A DNA stretch of 64,000 nucleotides, taken from Candidatus Dormiibacter inghamiae (GTDB lineage: Bacteria > Chloroflexota > Dormibacteria > Dormibacterales > Dormibacteraceae). A program made the translations under genes and the position numbers. Of the stretch, positions 51,119-59,829 are shown one piece after another. The notes under the pieces are model-generated. The model ran no database searches. It had not been told where the DNA came from and worked only from the letters and a program-made list of their open reading frames with translations. The stretch covers positions 1-64,000 of the forward strand of contig JAEKNQ010000028.1 in assembly GCA_016464825.1 (NCBI GenBank). Reading direction: 5' to 3'. The stretch's first letter is position 1. Each line of letters begins with the position of its first letter.

Positions 51119-52204
51119 CTATGTGCTGGCAGTGCTCGGTCCCTCCTGGAGCCGGCGGAGGAGGAGTTCCAACGCCTCGGACACCGCCTGCCGACGATTC
51201 CGCCAACGGTCCCCCGAGAACTGAAAACAGCGCCCTTCCCCGCCGCCCTGGTCGGCCAGCCAGATGTAGGTGAGCCCGACCGGCTTGCCGGTGCCATCCG
51301 AGTCAGGCCCGGAGAGACCTGTGATGGCGACGCCCAGATCTGCTGCCAGCTGCCGCCGCACGCTCTCCGCCATCGCCTGCGCGACTTCTGCGCTGACCGC
51401 GCCGGGATCCTCCAGCAGCCTGCCGGGCACCTGCAGCAGGTGCTCTTTGACCTCATTGGTGTAGGAGATGATGCCGCCTTTGAAAAAGTCGCTGCTGCCT
51501 GGACAGTCCGTGAAGGTGGCCGCCAGCAGACCACCTGTACAGGACTCGGCGACCGCCAGCTTCCAGTCCTGACGGGCGAGCAGCTCGTGAATGGTGACGA
51601 CCCGGGGGTCGACCTGCTGCCCTGCGCTGGGAGCGCCGCCGCCGGGAACGGCTTCTGGGCGCGCCCGGAAATGCGGCCTCAGGACCACGTGCCGGAACCG
51701 CCAGAGGTAGTCCACGCCACTCGCCACTGTGAAGACAACTGCGAAGGCGACGGCCGCCAGCGCCAGCCAGCGCAGCTCCGGATAGGGCCGCTGCAGGATC
51801 AGCAGCAGCACTGCCAGGACCTGCGAGATTGTCTTCGTCTTTCCGAACGGCGTCGCCGAGATGACATGCCCCTGGCTGGCTGAGAGGGAGCGCAGGACGG
51901 TGATCAAGAGCTCGCGGCTGAAGATCACCATCACCACCCAAACGCTCAGTTCACCTTCTTGGACCAGGACTATCAAGACGGAGAGAATGAACAGCTTGTC
52001 GGCCAGGGGGTCGAGAAACTTGCCAAGCTCCGTGACCTGATTGCGGCTGCGGGCAAGGTTCCCGTCCAGCGTGTCGGTGAGCGAGGCGAGAACGAACAGG
52101 GCGGCGGCAGCCTGATCGTGATACGGAAAGCGCAGCATGAGCAGCGCCATGAGCAGCGGGATCGTCGCCAAGCGCGCCAGGGTGAGCAGGTTAGGCAGGT
52201 TCAC
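51119..52204 (-). CDS. Fusion: phosphatidylglycerophosphate synthase PgsA + CinA C-terminal amidase
   Basis: 361 residues from a GTG. Residues 1 to about 185 are a CDP-alcohol phosphatidyltransferase with the full motif DG-x2-AR-x8-G-x3-D-x3-D (DTLDGNLARSRNQVTELG, then KFLDPLADK) and several membrane helices; it makes phosphatidylglycerophosphate. Residues about 205-355 are a CinA C-terminal (PncC) domain with AVAESCTGGLLAA, GGIISYTNEVK and ITGLSGP, which deamidates nicotinamide mononucleotide. A linker of about 20 residues joins them. The genes are often adjacent in other bacteria; the single polypeptide is unusual. It lies upstream of recA. Confidence 0.9.
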   Translation of the reverse strand: MNLPNLLTLARLATIPLLMALLMLRFPYHDQAAAALFVLASLTDTLDGNLARSRNQVTELGKFLDPLADKLFILSVLIVLVQEGELSVWVVMVIFSRELLITVLRSLSASQGHVISATPFGKTKTISQVLAVLLLILQRPYPELRWLALAAVAFAVVFTVASGVDYLWRFRHVVLRPHFRARPEAVPGGGAPSAGQQVDPRVVTIHELLARQDWKLAVAESCTGGLLAATFTDCPGSSDFFKGGIISYTNEVKEHLLQVPGRLLEDPGAVSAEVAQAMAESVRRQLAADLGVAITGLSGPDSDGTGKPVGLTYIWLADQGGGEGRCFQFSGDRWRNRRQAVSEALELLLRRLQEGPSTAST

Positions 52205-52333
52205 CGATTCCGACTCTAGTGGAGAGTAACAGCCAAGCGTAGAGCCCCCGGCGTCCCAGACGGGCGGGGCGCCCTCCAGCGGCTGACGCGGGGCCTGACC
52301 GGCGGCCGGTAGCGGCCGCGACCCGTCGCTGGC

Positions 52334-54607
52334 TCAGCCCTCGAGGCCCAGGCGTTCCAGCAGTTCGTCCACATCGGGCAGGTTCATCAGAACCTCGCGC
52401 GACTTGCTCCCCTGATAGGCCCCGATCACGCGATGCTCGGCCAGCTGATCGACTATCCGGCCGGCCCGGGAGTAGCCGACGTTGAACTTGCGCTGCACCA
52501 GGGAGACCGAGGCTCCACCCTCGGCGGCGACCGCCCGGGCCGCCCGCGCGAACAGTGGATCAAGGCGCCGGCCGGACTCGCCCTCGCCGGGAAGCGGAGG
52601 CGCCGCTCCGCCGTCCAGGACCTCCTCGATGAATCGGGGCTCACCCTGCGCCTGCCAGAAGCCGATGACGCTCTCCAGCTCCTGATCGGAGAGAAAGGCG
52701 CCCTGGATGCGCGTCGGCTTGCCGGCGTCGACCGGCTGGTACAGCATGTCCCCGCGGCCGAGCAGCTTTTCGGCGCCGACCGAGTCCAGGATGACCCGGC
52801 TGTCCACCTGGGAGCTCACCGCAAAGGCGATCCTCGAGGGCACGTTGGCCTTGATCAGGCCGGTGATGATGTCGGTGGAGGGCCGCTGCGTGGCGATGAT
52901 GAGGTGGATGCCGACCGCCCGGGCCAGCTGAGCGATCCGGCAGATCAGCTCCTCGATCTCTCCCGCCGCCACCATCATGAGGTCGGCCAGCTCGTCGATG
53001 ACGATCACCACGTAGGGGAGTGGGCGGGCATGCTGCTGCGCCGCCCTGTCGTTGTAGGCGCCGATGTTGCGCATGCCCTGGGCGGAGAGCAGCTTGTAGC
53101 GGCGGTCCATCTCCGCCACCGCCCAGCGCAGAGCAGCGGCCGCCTGGTGCGATTCGACGATCACCGGCACCGCCAGATGAGGCAGCCCGTTGTAACCGGA
53201 GAGCTCAACCCGCTTGGGATCGATCATCACCAGCCGCAGGCGCTCGGGCGTGCAGCGCAGCAGGAGGCTGGTGATCAGAACATTAATGCAGACGCTCTTC
53301 CCCTGACCGGTGGCGCCCGCGATGAGCAGGTGAGGCAATCGGGTCAGGTCGCCGGTGATCGGCTGGCCTGAAACGTCGTTGCCCAAGGCCAGGGCCATCT
53401 GATGGGAGCCGGCCGCGAACGCGGGCGACTCGACCACCTCGCGGAGGGAGACCAGCGAAGCCGAGCGGTTGGGCACTTCCAGGCCGACCGCGGATTTCCC
53501 AGGGATCGGCGCCTCGATCCGGAGAGGGGCCGCCGCCAACGCCAGTGAAAGGTCGTTCTGGAGAGCGACTATGCGCTTCACAGCGACGCCGGCGGCCGGC
53601 TGCAGCTCGTACTGGGTGACCGCAGGGCCGGAGTTCACTCCTATCACGCGCGCCTGAACGCCGAAGGTGGCGAGTGTGCCCTCGATCAGGCGGACGTTCC
53701 GCTTTATCTCTTCTTGCATGCGCTCCTTGCGCGCCACGAGCGTGTCCAAGAGCGTGAGCGGTGGCAGCTTCCAGTCAATCTCAGGCAGCTCATCCTCTGG
53801 TTCCGCCACCACCCGAAAAGCCTGCCGCTCACCGGCCGCTTCCTGCCCCGGCTGAAAGAGTGGGGGGCCTGGCAAAGTGGCGGCGGCGCCGGTGCCCGTG
53901 GGCCGCCAGTCTGCCTCAGGCAGCGGCCGGAGGATCTCCTCCAGGTTCGGCTCGGCTGCCACCAGAGCTGGTGTTGCCGCCTTTTGGGGCCCCCGCTTGG
54001 CAGCGGCATGGGGGCGAGCGACCAGCTCTTCCAGCCGCCTGCGCTCGGCGTAGGCGCGCCGGCCGCCGCGAGCCGCCGCGAGCATGATGCCGCCGGGGCT
54101 GAGGCGAAAGGCGAGAACCAACCCGAGCAGAAGCGCCAGCAGCAGCAGGAGAAGAGCGCCCGGACCGCCGCCCAGGCTGCTCAGCGGCCGCTCGATCAGC
54201 CGGCCTGCCGCTCCACCGGCCGGTGCTGAGGCAAGGCTGAGCAGACCCAGGCAGGCGAGGGCCGCCGCCCCGGCTGCCAGCGGCGGCAGCGGCCCGACCG
54301 GCGGTGGGCGAGGCCAGATCAGGTAGACGCTCAAGGCGAGCACGCCCACTGTGGGCAGGAGCCAGCCGTAACCGAAGCCGGCAAAGAGCAGGTGGCGCAG
54401 GTTGGTGAGCACTGGACCGCCCGCATAGACCATGGCAAGCAGACTCAACAGGCCCAGGAAGAGGAGGAGGATGCCGCTGCCTTCGCGAATCTGGGCAGGC
54501 GTGAGCTGGGGCATTCGCCGCGTGCGGGCGCCACCGCGGGGACGAGCCGAGCGGTTGGTCCTTGAACCAAGGCGTGGGCGTGAGGTACGAACTGTGCTGC
54601 GACGCAT
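52334..54607 (-). CDS. ftsK: DNA translocase FtsK/SpoIIIE
   Basis: 757 residues. The N-terminus has a basic stretch and about four membrane helices (ILLLFLGLLSLLAMVYAGG to LLLLLLALLLGLVLAF), then a short linker. The motor domain has Walker A AGATGQGKSVCIN and Walker B VIVIDELADLM. The gamma winged helix is SVSLVQRKFNVGYSRAGRI. It pumps DNA at the division septum. An internal ATG (54514) would drop the first 31 basic residues. The gene follows rnj by 92 bases. Confidence 0.95.
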   Translation of the reverse strand: MRRSTVRTSRPRLGSRTNRSARPRGGARTRRMPQLTPAQIREGSGILLLFLGLLSLLAMVYAGGPVLTNLRHLLFAGFGYGWLLPTVGVLALSVYLIWPRPPPVGPLPPLAAGAAALACLGLLSLASAPAGGAAGRLIERPLSSLGGGPGALLLLLLALLLGLVLAFRLSPGGIMLAAARGGRRAYAERRRLEELVARPHAAAKRGPQKAATPALVAAEPNLEEILRPLPEADWRPTGTGAAATLPGPPLFQPGQEAAGERQAFRVVAEPEDELPEIDWKLPPLTLLDTLVARKERMQEEIKRNVRLIEGTLATFGVQARVIGVNSGPAVTQYELQPAAGVAVKRIVALQNDLSLALAAAPLRIEAPIPGKSAVGLEVPNRSASLVSLREVVESPAFAAGSHQMALALGNDVSGQPITGDLTRLPHLLIAGATGQGKSVCINVLITSLLLRCTPERLRLVMIDPKRVELSGYNGLPHLAVPVIVESHQAAAALRWAVAEMDRRYKLLSAQGMRNIGAYNDRAAQQHARPLPYVVIVIDELADLMMVAAGEIEELICRIAQLARAVGIHLIIATQRPSTDIITGLIKANVPSRIAFAVSSQVDSRVILDSVGAEKLLGRGDMLYQPVDAGKPTRIQGAFLSDQELESVIGFWQAQGEPRFIEEVLDGGAAPPLPGEGESGRRLDPLFARAARAVAAEGGASVSLVQRKFNVGYSRAGRIVDQLAEHRVIGAYQGSKSREVLMNLPDVDELLERLGLEG

Positions 54608-54699
54608 GGAGAAACTTGGAGGATCGGCCCTCAGCGCGGATTATAGGCTTCGCCCGCCACGGCGGCTTCGGTGCGGCTCCTGGCCAGTGGTACAGGCCA

Positions 54700-56346
54700 C
54701 TAAACCTCGGTGACGAGCGGCACCACCATGGGCCGGCGCCCTGTCTTTTTCCAGAGCAGCTGCGAGACGGCGTCATGGACCGCCTCCTGCAGCAACGAGC
54801 GGTCCGGCCGCCGCCCGGCCCGTGCGACGGCGGCGGCCACCGCCCGAGTTGCCTCCTCCTGCAGGTCAGCTTCAGGGCCGCTGGCGATGAAGCCGCGTGA
54901 GGTTACCTCGGGGCCCAGCCGGATGGCGCCGGTATCTCGGTCGACGCCAACAGTGGCCACCACCAGGCCATCCGCGGCAAGATGCTGGCGGTCGCGGAGG
55001 ACCGCCTGGCCGACATCGCCGATGCCCAGGCCGTCCACGTAAACCAAACCCGACACGTTTTCGGCTGTCTTCTTCAGCCCTTCCGGGGTGACCTCGATGA
55101 CATTCCCATCCTCGGCCAGGAAGACTCGCTCCTTCGGGATGCCTGTGGCAACCGCCAGCTCCGCATGGTGGTGGAGCTGGCGATACTCACCGTGGACCGG
55201 CACGAAGAACCGCGGCCGAACTAGCTCGATCAATTGGCGCAGCTCGTCGCGATAGGCATGACCGGAGACGTGAACGTGGCCTACCTCAGAGTAGAAGACG
55301 CGTTCGGCGCCGTTGCGGTACAGGTTGTTGATGGTCCGGTTGACCAGCCGCTCGTTGCCTGGGATGGGCCGCGCCGACAGGATCACCCAGTCGCCGGACC
55401 TGACGTTGACGACGGGGTGCTTCTGCGCTGCGAAACGAGCCAGAGCCGAAAGCGGCTCACCCTGGCTACCGGCGGTGAGCAGTACGAGTCGCGGATCGTC
55501 GCCTGCCTTCTCCAGCTTGACGGTCAGGTTCTCCGGAACCTCGAGGTGGCCGAGTTCGCGCGCCACCTGAAAGGCGTTGCGCAGGCTGCGGCCGGCCACG
55601 GCCACCCGGCGGCCGTGCTCGGCCGCCAGCCGGACAGCCAGCTGGATCCGATGGATGTTGGAGGCGAAGGAGGCGACCACAATCCGGCCGGGGGCTTCAG
55701 TGAAGATCCGCTCGAACTCGGGCACCAGATCCCGCTCGGAGCCGCTGTGGCCCTCTCGCTCGGCGTTCGTAGAGTCGCTGAGCATCAGGAGCACGCCCTG
55801 CTCGCCCAAGCGGCGGAAACGCTCTAGGTCTGTGGCTCGGCCGTAGGGCGGATCCGCCTCCAGCTTGAAATCGCTCGTGTAGAGCAACCGCCCAATAGGG
55901 GTCTCGATGATCAACGCCGCGGCGTCCGGGATGCTGTGGCTGACGGCAACCGTCTCGATGCTGAAGGGACCGAGCCGGACCCGATCTCCCAGCCGCACTT
56001 CGCGGAGGTCGCTCTCGCGGAGAATTCGGTGCTCGCGGAGCCGCGATTTGGCCAGCCCCAGCGTCAGCGGCGTGCCGAAGACCGGCACGTTAAGCCGCTT
56101 CAGGAGGAAGGGCAGACCGCCTATGTGGTCCTCGTGACCGTGGCTCAGGAAGATGCCATGGACCTTCCGACCGGCTTGGAGCAGGTAGCTCGGGTCAGGC
56201 AGAACAAGGTCCACGCCGGGCATCTCGTCCTGGCCGAACATGAGACCTGCGTCGATGACAACCAGGTCGTTCTCCCACTCCAGCGCCCACATGTTGAGCC
56301 CTACCTCGCCCAGTCCGCCCAGCGGCACGTACTTCAAAGCCGGCAA
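54700..56346 (-). CDS. rnj: Ribonuclease J
   Basis: About 548 residues from the TTG at 56346, which has GGAG six bases before it. The frame is open up to 56487, but that part overlaps the udg gene and is arginine-rich. The metallo-beta-lactamase site is SHGHEDHIGGLPF, followed by the beta-CASP domain (SDSTNAEREGHSGSE, TAGSQGEPLSAL, HVSGHAYRDELRQLI). It has both 5' exonuclease and endonuclease activity on RNA. The C-terminal domain is complete. Confidence 0.94.
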   Translation of the reverse strand: MPALKYVPLGGLGEVGLNMWALEWENDLVVIDAGLMFGQDEMPGVDLVLPDPSYLLQAGRKVHGIFLSHGHEDHIGGLPFLLKRLNVPVFGTPLTLGLAKSRLREHRILRESDLREVRLGDRVRLGPFSIETVAVSHSIPDAAALIIETPIGRLLYTSDFKLEADPPYGRATDLERFRRLGEQGVLLMLSDSTNAEREGHSGSERDLVPEFERIFTEAPGRIVVASFASNIHRIQLAVRLAAEHGRRVAVAGRSLRNAFQVARELGHLEVPENLTVKLEKAGDDPRLVLLTAGSQGEPLSALARFAAQKHPVVNVRSGDWVILSARPIPGNERLVNRTINNLYRNGAERVFYSEVGHVHVSGHAYRDELRQLIELVRPRFFVPVHGEYRQLHHHAELAVATGIPKERVFLAEDGNVIEVTPEGLKKTAENVSGLVYVDGLGIGDVGQAVLRDRQHLAADGLVVATVGVDRDTGAIRLGPEVTSRGFIASGPEADLQEEATRAVAAAVARAGRRPDRSLLQEAVHDAVSQLLWKKTGRRPMVVPLVTEV

Positions 56347-56356
56347 GACAACTCCG

Positions 56357-57034
56357 CTAGAGCAGCCGCAGCTGCGCCGGCTCAAGTGAGCCGGCGGGCC
56401 GGGGCAGCGGCGCTGGGCCAGGCGTCGGGGGATGATCCGAAGGGGTCGCCTCCAGGTTCTCCCGAGCGCGACTCGCGAAGCTGTCAAGATGTGCGCGGAC
56501 CCGCTCGAAGTCTCGCTGCAGATCCGCCAACAGAGAGCCGTTGTGAAGGGCCGCCGCCGGGTGGTAGCAGGGCATGAAACCGACTCCCGAGCGCTCGAAG
56601 AACTGACCGTGCACGCGCGAGATCGAGCCGACGCCGGGCAGCATCTGCTGCAGCGCGTGCCGGCCCAGGATCAGAACCGCCTTCGGCCTGACCAGTTTGA
56701 ACTGGCGGCGCAGATAGGGCAGGCAGGTCTCAGCCTCCAGCGGCAGGGGGTCGCGGTTCTGGGGCGGCCGGCACTTGACGACGTTGGTGATGAAGACCTG
56801 CGAGCGGTCCAGGCCGATTTGAGCCAGCAGTTTGTCCAACAGCTGGCCCGCGGCGCCCACGAAGGGCTTGCCCTGAAGGTCCTCGTTGAACCCCGGGCCT
56901 TCCCCCACTACCATGATCTCGGCCGGCGCCGGCCCGGTGCCTGGGACAGCGTTGGTCCGCGTCGTATGAAGCTGGCAGAGCGTGCAGACCCGAATCTGGG
57001 CATGGAGCGCCTCCAGCCCTTCGGCTGCGATCAG
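56357..57034 (-). CDS. udg: Uracil-DNA glycosylase, family 4 (Fe-S), probable CTG start
   Basis: 225 residues from the CTG at 57034, which overlaps the dapA stop as CTGA. The four cluster cysteines are C17 and C20 (RVCTLCQLH), C88 (VVKCRPPQNR) and C104 (AETCLPYL). The active-site motif is GEGPGFNEDLQGKPFVG, with CYHPAAALHN near the C-terminus. The first canonical start, ATG 56914, would remove the CxxC pair. Between the upstream in-frame TGA (near 57110) and that ATG there is no ATG, GTG or TTG. Removal of uracil from DNA is the expected activity. The proline-rich tail is likely disordered. Confidence 0.92.
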   Translation of the reverse strand: MIAAEGLEALHAQIRVCTLCQLHTTRTNAVPGTGPAPAEIMVVGEGPGFNEDLQGKPFVGAAGQLLDKLLAQIGLDRSQVFITNVVKCRPPQNRDPLPLEAETCLPYLRRQFKLVRPKAVLILGRHALQQMLPGVGSISRVHGQFFERSGVGFMPCYHPAAALHNGSLLADLQRDFERVRAHLDSFASRARENLEATPSDHPPTPGPAPLPRPAGSLEPAQLRLL

Positions 57035-57951
57035 CTGCTCAGCCCCGATGTGGCGGCAATCCCAGCGCGAAAGCTGATCAGATCTCCAGCCAGCGCCACC
57101 GCCTCGCTCAGGCGCTCAGCGGCCGCTGCATCCAGCGGTGTCAGAGGCAGCCGAAAGGGGCCGGCGGGGAAGCCCAATTGGTTCATGGCTGTCTTGAGCG
57201 GGATGGGGTTGGCGGCGATGCTCATGAGGGCGTTGATGAGGGGCTGCAGCCGCTGCGCGAGCGCCGCCGCCTCAGCGGGTCGCCCTTCGAGATGAGCCTG
57301 GATCATTCGCTGGAAGGCACGGCCGGCCAAGTGGCCACTGACCGAGATGACGCCGTAGCCGCCCACTGCCAGCAGCGGCAGTGTGAAACCGTCGTCGCCC
57401 GACCAGACTCGAAAGCTCTCCGAGGCTCCGGCGCAGACCATCGTCATCTGCTCGATGTTTCCGCTCGCCTCTTTCACGCCGATGACGCCCGCCAGAGAGC
57501 CGCAGCGAAGCGTCGTCTCGGCTGTCATGTTGACTGCCGTCCGGCCCTGGATGTTGTACATGATTACGGGCCCCACTTCGGCGATCGCCCGGAAGTGCTG
57601 GAACATGCCTTCCTGAGTGGGCTTGTTGTAGTAGGGCACAACTGCCAGCAGGGCGTCTGCCCCGGCGGCCATCGCCTGCTCGGACAGGTGGATCGAATGG
57701 CGCGTGTCGTTGGTCCCGGTCCCGGCCACCACCTGGGCAGTGGGTACCGCCTCCTTCACAGCTCGAATCAGCTGCAGCTTCTCAGCATCACTGAGCGTCG
57801 GCGCCTCGCCTGTAGTCCCGGCCAGCACCAGGCCGTCAGACCCATCTCCGACAACCAGCCGGGCCAGGTGCTGAGCAGCTTCATGGTTGACTTCGCCGTC
57901 TTCGTGGAACGGCGTGAGCATGGCCGTCAGCAGCCTTCCCACGTGAGCCAT
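57031..57951 (-). CDS. dapA: 4-hydroxy-tetrahydrodipicolinate synthase
   Basis: 306 residues with the aldolase barrel. The Schiff-base lysine is in GVKEASGN, the catalytic tyrosine in MYNIQGRT, and the GGxGT-like AGTTGEAPTLS near residue 45 binds pyruvate. It starts the DAP/lysine branch from aspartate semialdehyde. It lies three bases after asd, and its stop overlaps the CTG of udg. Confidence 0.95.
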   Translation of the reverse strand: MAHVGRLLTAMLTPFHEDGEVNHEAAQHLARLVVGDGSDGLVLAGTTGEAPTLSDAEKLQLIRAVKEAVPTAQVVAGTGTNDTRHSIHLSEQAMAAGADALLAVVPYYNKPTQEGMFQHFRAIAEVGPVIMYNIQGRTAVNMTAETTLRCGSLAGVIGVKEASGNIEQMTMVCAGASESFRVWSGDDGFTLPLLAVGGYGVISVSGHLAGRAFQRMIQAHLEGRPAEAAALAQRLQPLINALMSIAANPIPLKTAMNQLGFPAGPFRLPLTPLDAAAAERLSEAVALAGDLISFRAGIAATSGLSS

Positions 57952-57954
57952 GCC

Positions 57955-58977
57955 TCAGATCACTCCCAGCTGGCGGCCGCACTCGGCCACCTGGACCGCG
58001 TTCAAAGCGGCACCCTTACGCAAGTTGTCGGAGACCACCCAGAGCGCCAGTCCGCGGCTGCCTGAGAGGTCGTTGCGGATGCGACCGACGTAGACCTCGT
58101 CCTTGCCCGCCACGCTGGCCGGCGTGGGATAGAGCTTGGCGGCGGGGTCATCCTCGACTATGACGCCGGGCGCCGTGCCGAGCAGGGTTCGCGCCTCCTC
58201 AGCCGTCAGCATGCGCTCCGTATCCACGAACACCGATTCAGCGTGGCCGATCGGAACCGGGACCCTGACGCAGGTGGCGGCGAGGGGAAGGTTGGGCTCG
58301 TGCAAGATTTTGCGCGTCTCGTGCGCCAGCTTCATCTCCTCCTCGTTGTAGCCCTCGGGCTCGATCGACCAGCCGCCCGGCACGACGTTGTAGGCCAGCT
58401 GCTGGGGATAGACGATGGCAGCGGGCTCGCGGCCCTCGGCGATGGCTCGGGTCTGGTCCGCCAATTCCATGACCAGCGCCCGGCCCGCGCCAGAAGCCGA
58501 CTGATAGGTGGAGACGTGTACCCGCGCCAGCCCGGCTTCCCGCCGCAGCGGCTCCAGCACCACAGTCAGCGGGATGGTGCAGCAGTTCGGGTTGGCGACA
58601 ATGCCCTCGGTCTGCCTCAAGTCCTCCGGGTTGACCTCGGGCACCACCAGCGGTACGTTCTCCCGCAGCCGCCAGGCGGAGCTGTTGTCGACCACGAGGG
58701 CTCCCGACTCGACTGCCGTCGGCGCGTACATGAGCGAGATGTCGGAACCCGCGCTGAACAGCGCTAAGTCCACCCCCCGGAAGGAATCTTCCGCCAGCGG
58801 TTCAACCGGGACCTGGTGGTCACCGCAGCGCACTTCCAGGCCGGCCGAGCGCTCGCTGGCCAGAGCCTTGAGGCGGCTGATCGGAAAGCGGCGCTGGTCC
58901 AGAACCTTGAACATCTCCTGGCCGACTACACCTGTGGCGCCAACGACGGCGACGGTGAGCGCTCGCGACGCTGCCAT
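57955..58977 (-). CDS. asd: Aspartate-semialdehyde dehydrogenase
   Basis: 340 residues. The Rossmann motif is VGATGVVGQEMFKVL, the catalytic cysteine is in ANPNCCTIPL, and the substrate-binding TYQSASGAG and VPVPIGHAES segments follow. It makes aspartate semialdehyde for lysine, threonine and methionine. Together with dapA and dapB it forms a compact block. Confidence 0.96.
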   Translation of the reverse strand: MAASRALTVAVVGATGVVGQEMFKVLDQRRFPISRLKALASERSAGLEVRCGDHQVPVEPLAEDSFRGVDLALFSAGSDISLMYAPTAVESGALVVDNSSAWRLRENVPLVVPEVNPEDLRQTEGIVANPNCCTIPLTVVLEPLRREAGLARVHVSTYQSASGAGRALVMELADQTRAIAEGREPAAIVYPQQLAYNVVPGGWSIEPEGYNEEEMKLAHETRKILHEPNLPLAATCVRVPVPIGHAESVFVDTERMLTAEEARTLLGTAPGVIVEDDPAAKLYPTPASVAGKDEVYVGRIRNDLSGSRGLALWVVSDNLRKGAALNAVQVAECGRQLGVI

Positions 58978-59073
58978 GAGCGCTAGAGTCTACCGCCGGT
59001 CAGCCTGGGCGACCCGCCTGGGAATCAGTCTGATGCTTGCAACCGCTCCAGTCAGGCCAGCCAGTTGGTTCCG

Positions 59074-59811
59074 TTAGTCTGGCAGGCCGAGAAGTGGCTC
59101 CAGGCCACGGTAGAAGCGCTGCTCGGCGGCTATTCTGCGCACGGCGAGCAGCACTCCTGGACCATAGGCATCGCGGCTGTAGAGGCGGTGCTCGATGGTG
59201 AGGGTTTGGCCGGCCAACCCGAAGAGGATCTCCTGCTCGGCCATCACTCCCTGCAGGCGGAGCGAGTGGACGCCCACTCCTCCCAACTCCCCCCCGCGCG
59301 CCTCCGGGAGCGCCACCTTCTCCGGTCGACGATAGCTGAACGAACCCGCCGCCGCCAGGCGCTTGGCAGTGGCCAGGGCCGTGGCCGAGGGCGCGTCGAG
59401 CTTGCGATCGTGGTGCGTCTCCACCACCTCGGCCCCCTCGAAGAACTGAGCCGCGCGCTCGGCCAGCCACATCATCACCGCGGCGCCCACCGCGAAGTTA
59501 GGGATGACGCCTCCACCCAGGCCGGCTTCCGCGCAGCCAGCCTCCAGCTCCGCCACAGCGCCGTCGGAGAGACCGCTGGTTCCGATGAGTGGAGCCGCCC
59601 CCGCAGCCAGCGCCGCCTTGCCATTGGCCACGGCTACGCCGGGGAGGCTGAAGTCGACCATCACCTCCGGGCGCCACTCGGCCAGCCGCTCGGCCAGATC
59701 GTCCCCTCGTCCACAGCCCCCTACGTAGTCGACGTCAGCCGCCGCGTTGAGCGCTGTCGCCACGGCGCTGCCGGCGCGACCCCTGTGGCCGCTCAGCAGC
59801 ACCTTGATCAT
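59074..59811 (-). CDS. dapB: 4-hydroxy-tetrahydrodipicolinate reductase
   Basis: 245 residues. The nucleotide-binding motif is SGHRGRAGSAV, with the catalytic-lysine motif VETHHDRKLDAPSATA and GTSGLSD. It reduces the DapA product with NAD(P)H. It lies between pnp (18 bases away) and asd on the same strand. Confidence 0.95.
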   Translation of the reverse strand: MIKVLLSGHRGRAGSAVATALNAAADVDYVGGCGRGDDLAERLAEWRPEVMVDFSLPGVAVANGKAALAAGAAPLIGTSGLSDGAVAELEAGCAEAGLGGGVIPNFAVGAAVMMWLAERAAQFFEGAEVVETHHDRKLDAPSATALATAKRLAAAGSFSYRRPEKVALPEARGGELGGVGVHSLRLQGVMAEQEILFGLAGQTLTIEHRLYSRDAYGPGVLLAVRRIAAEQRFYRGLEPLLGLPD

Positions 59812-59829
59812 CGCTGACTTAGACCGGTC

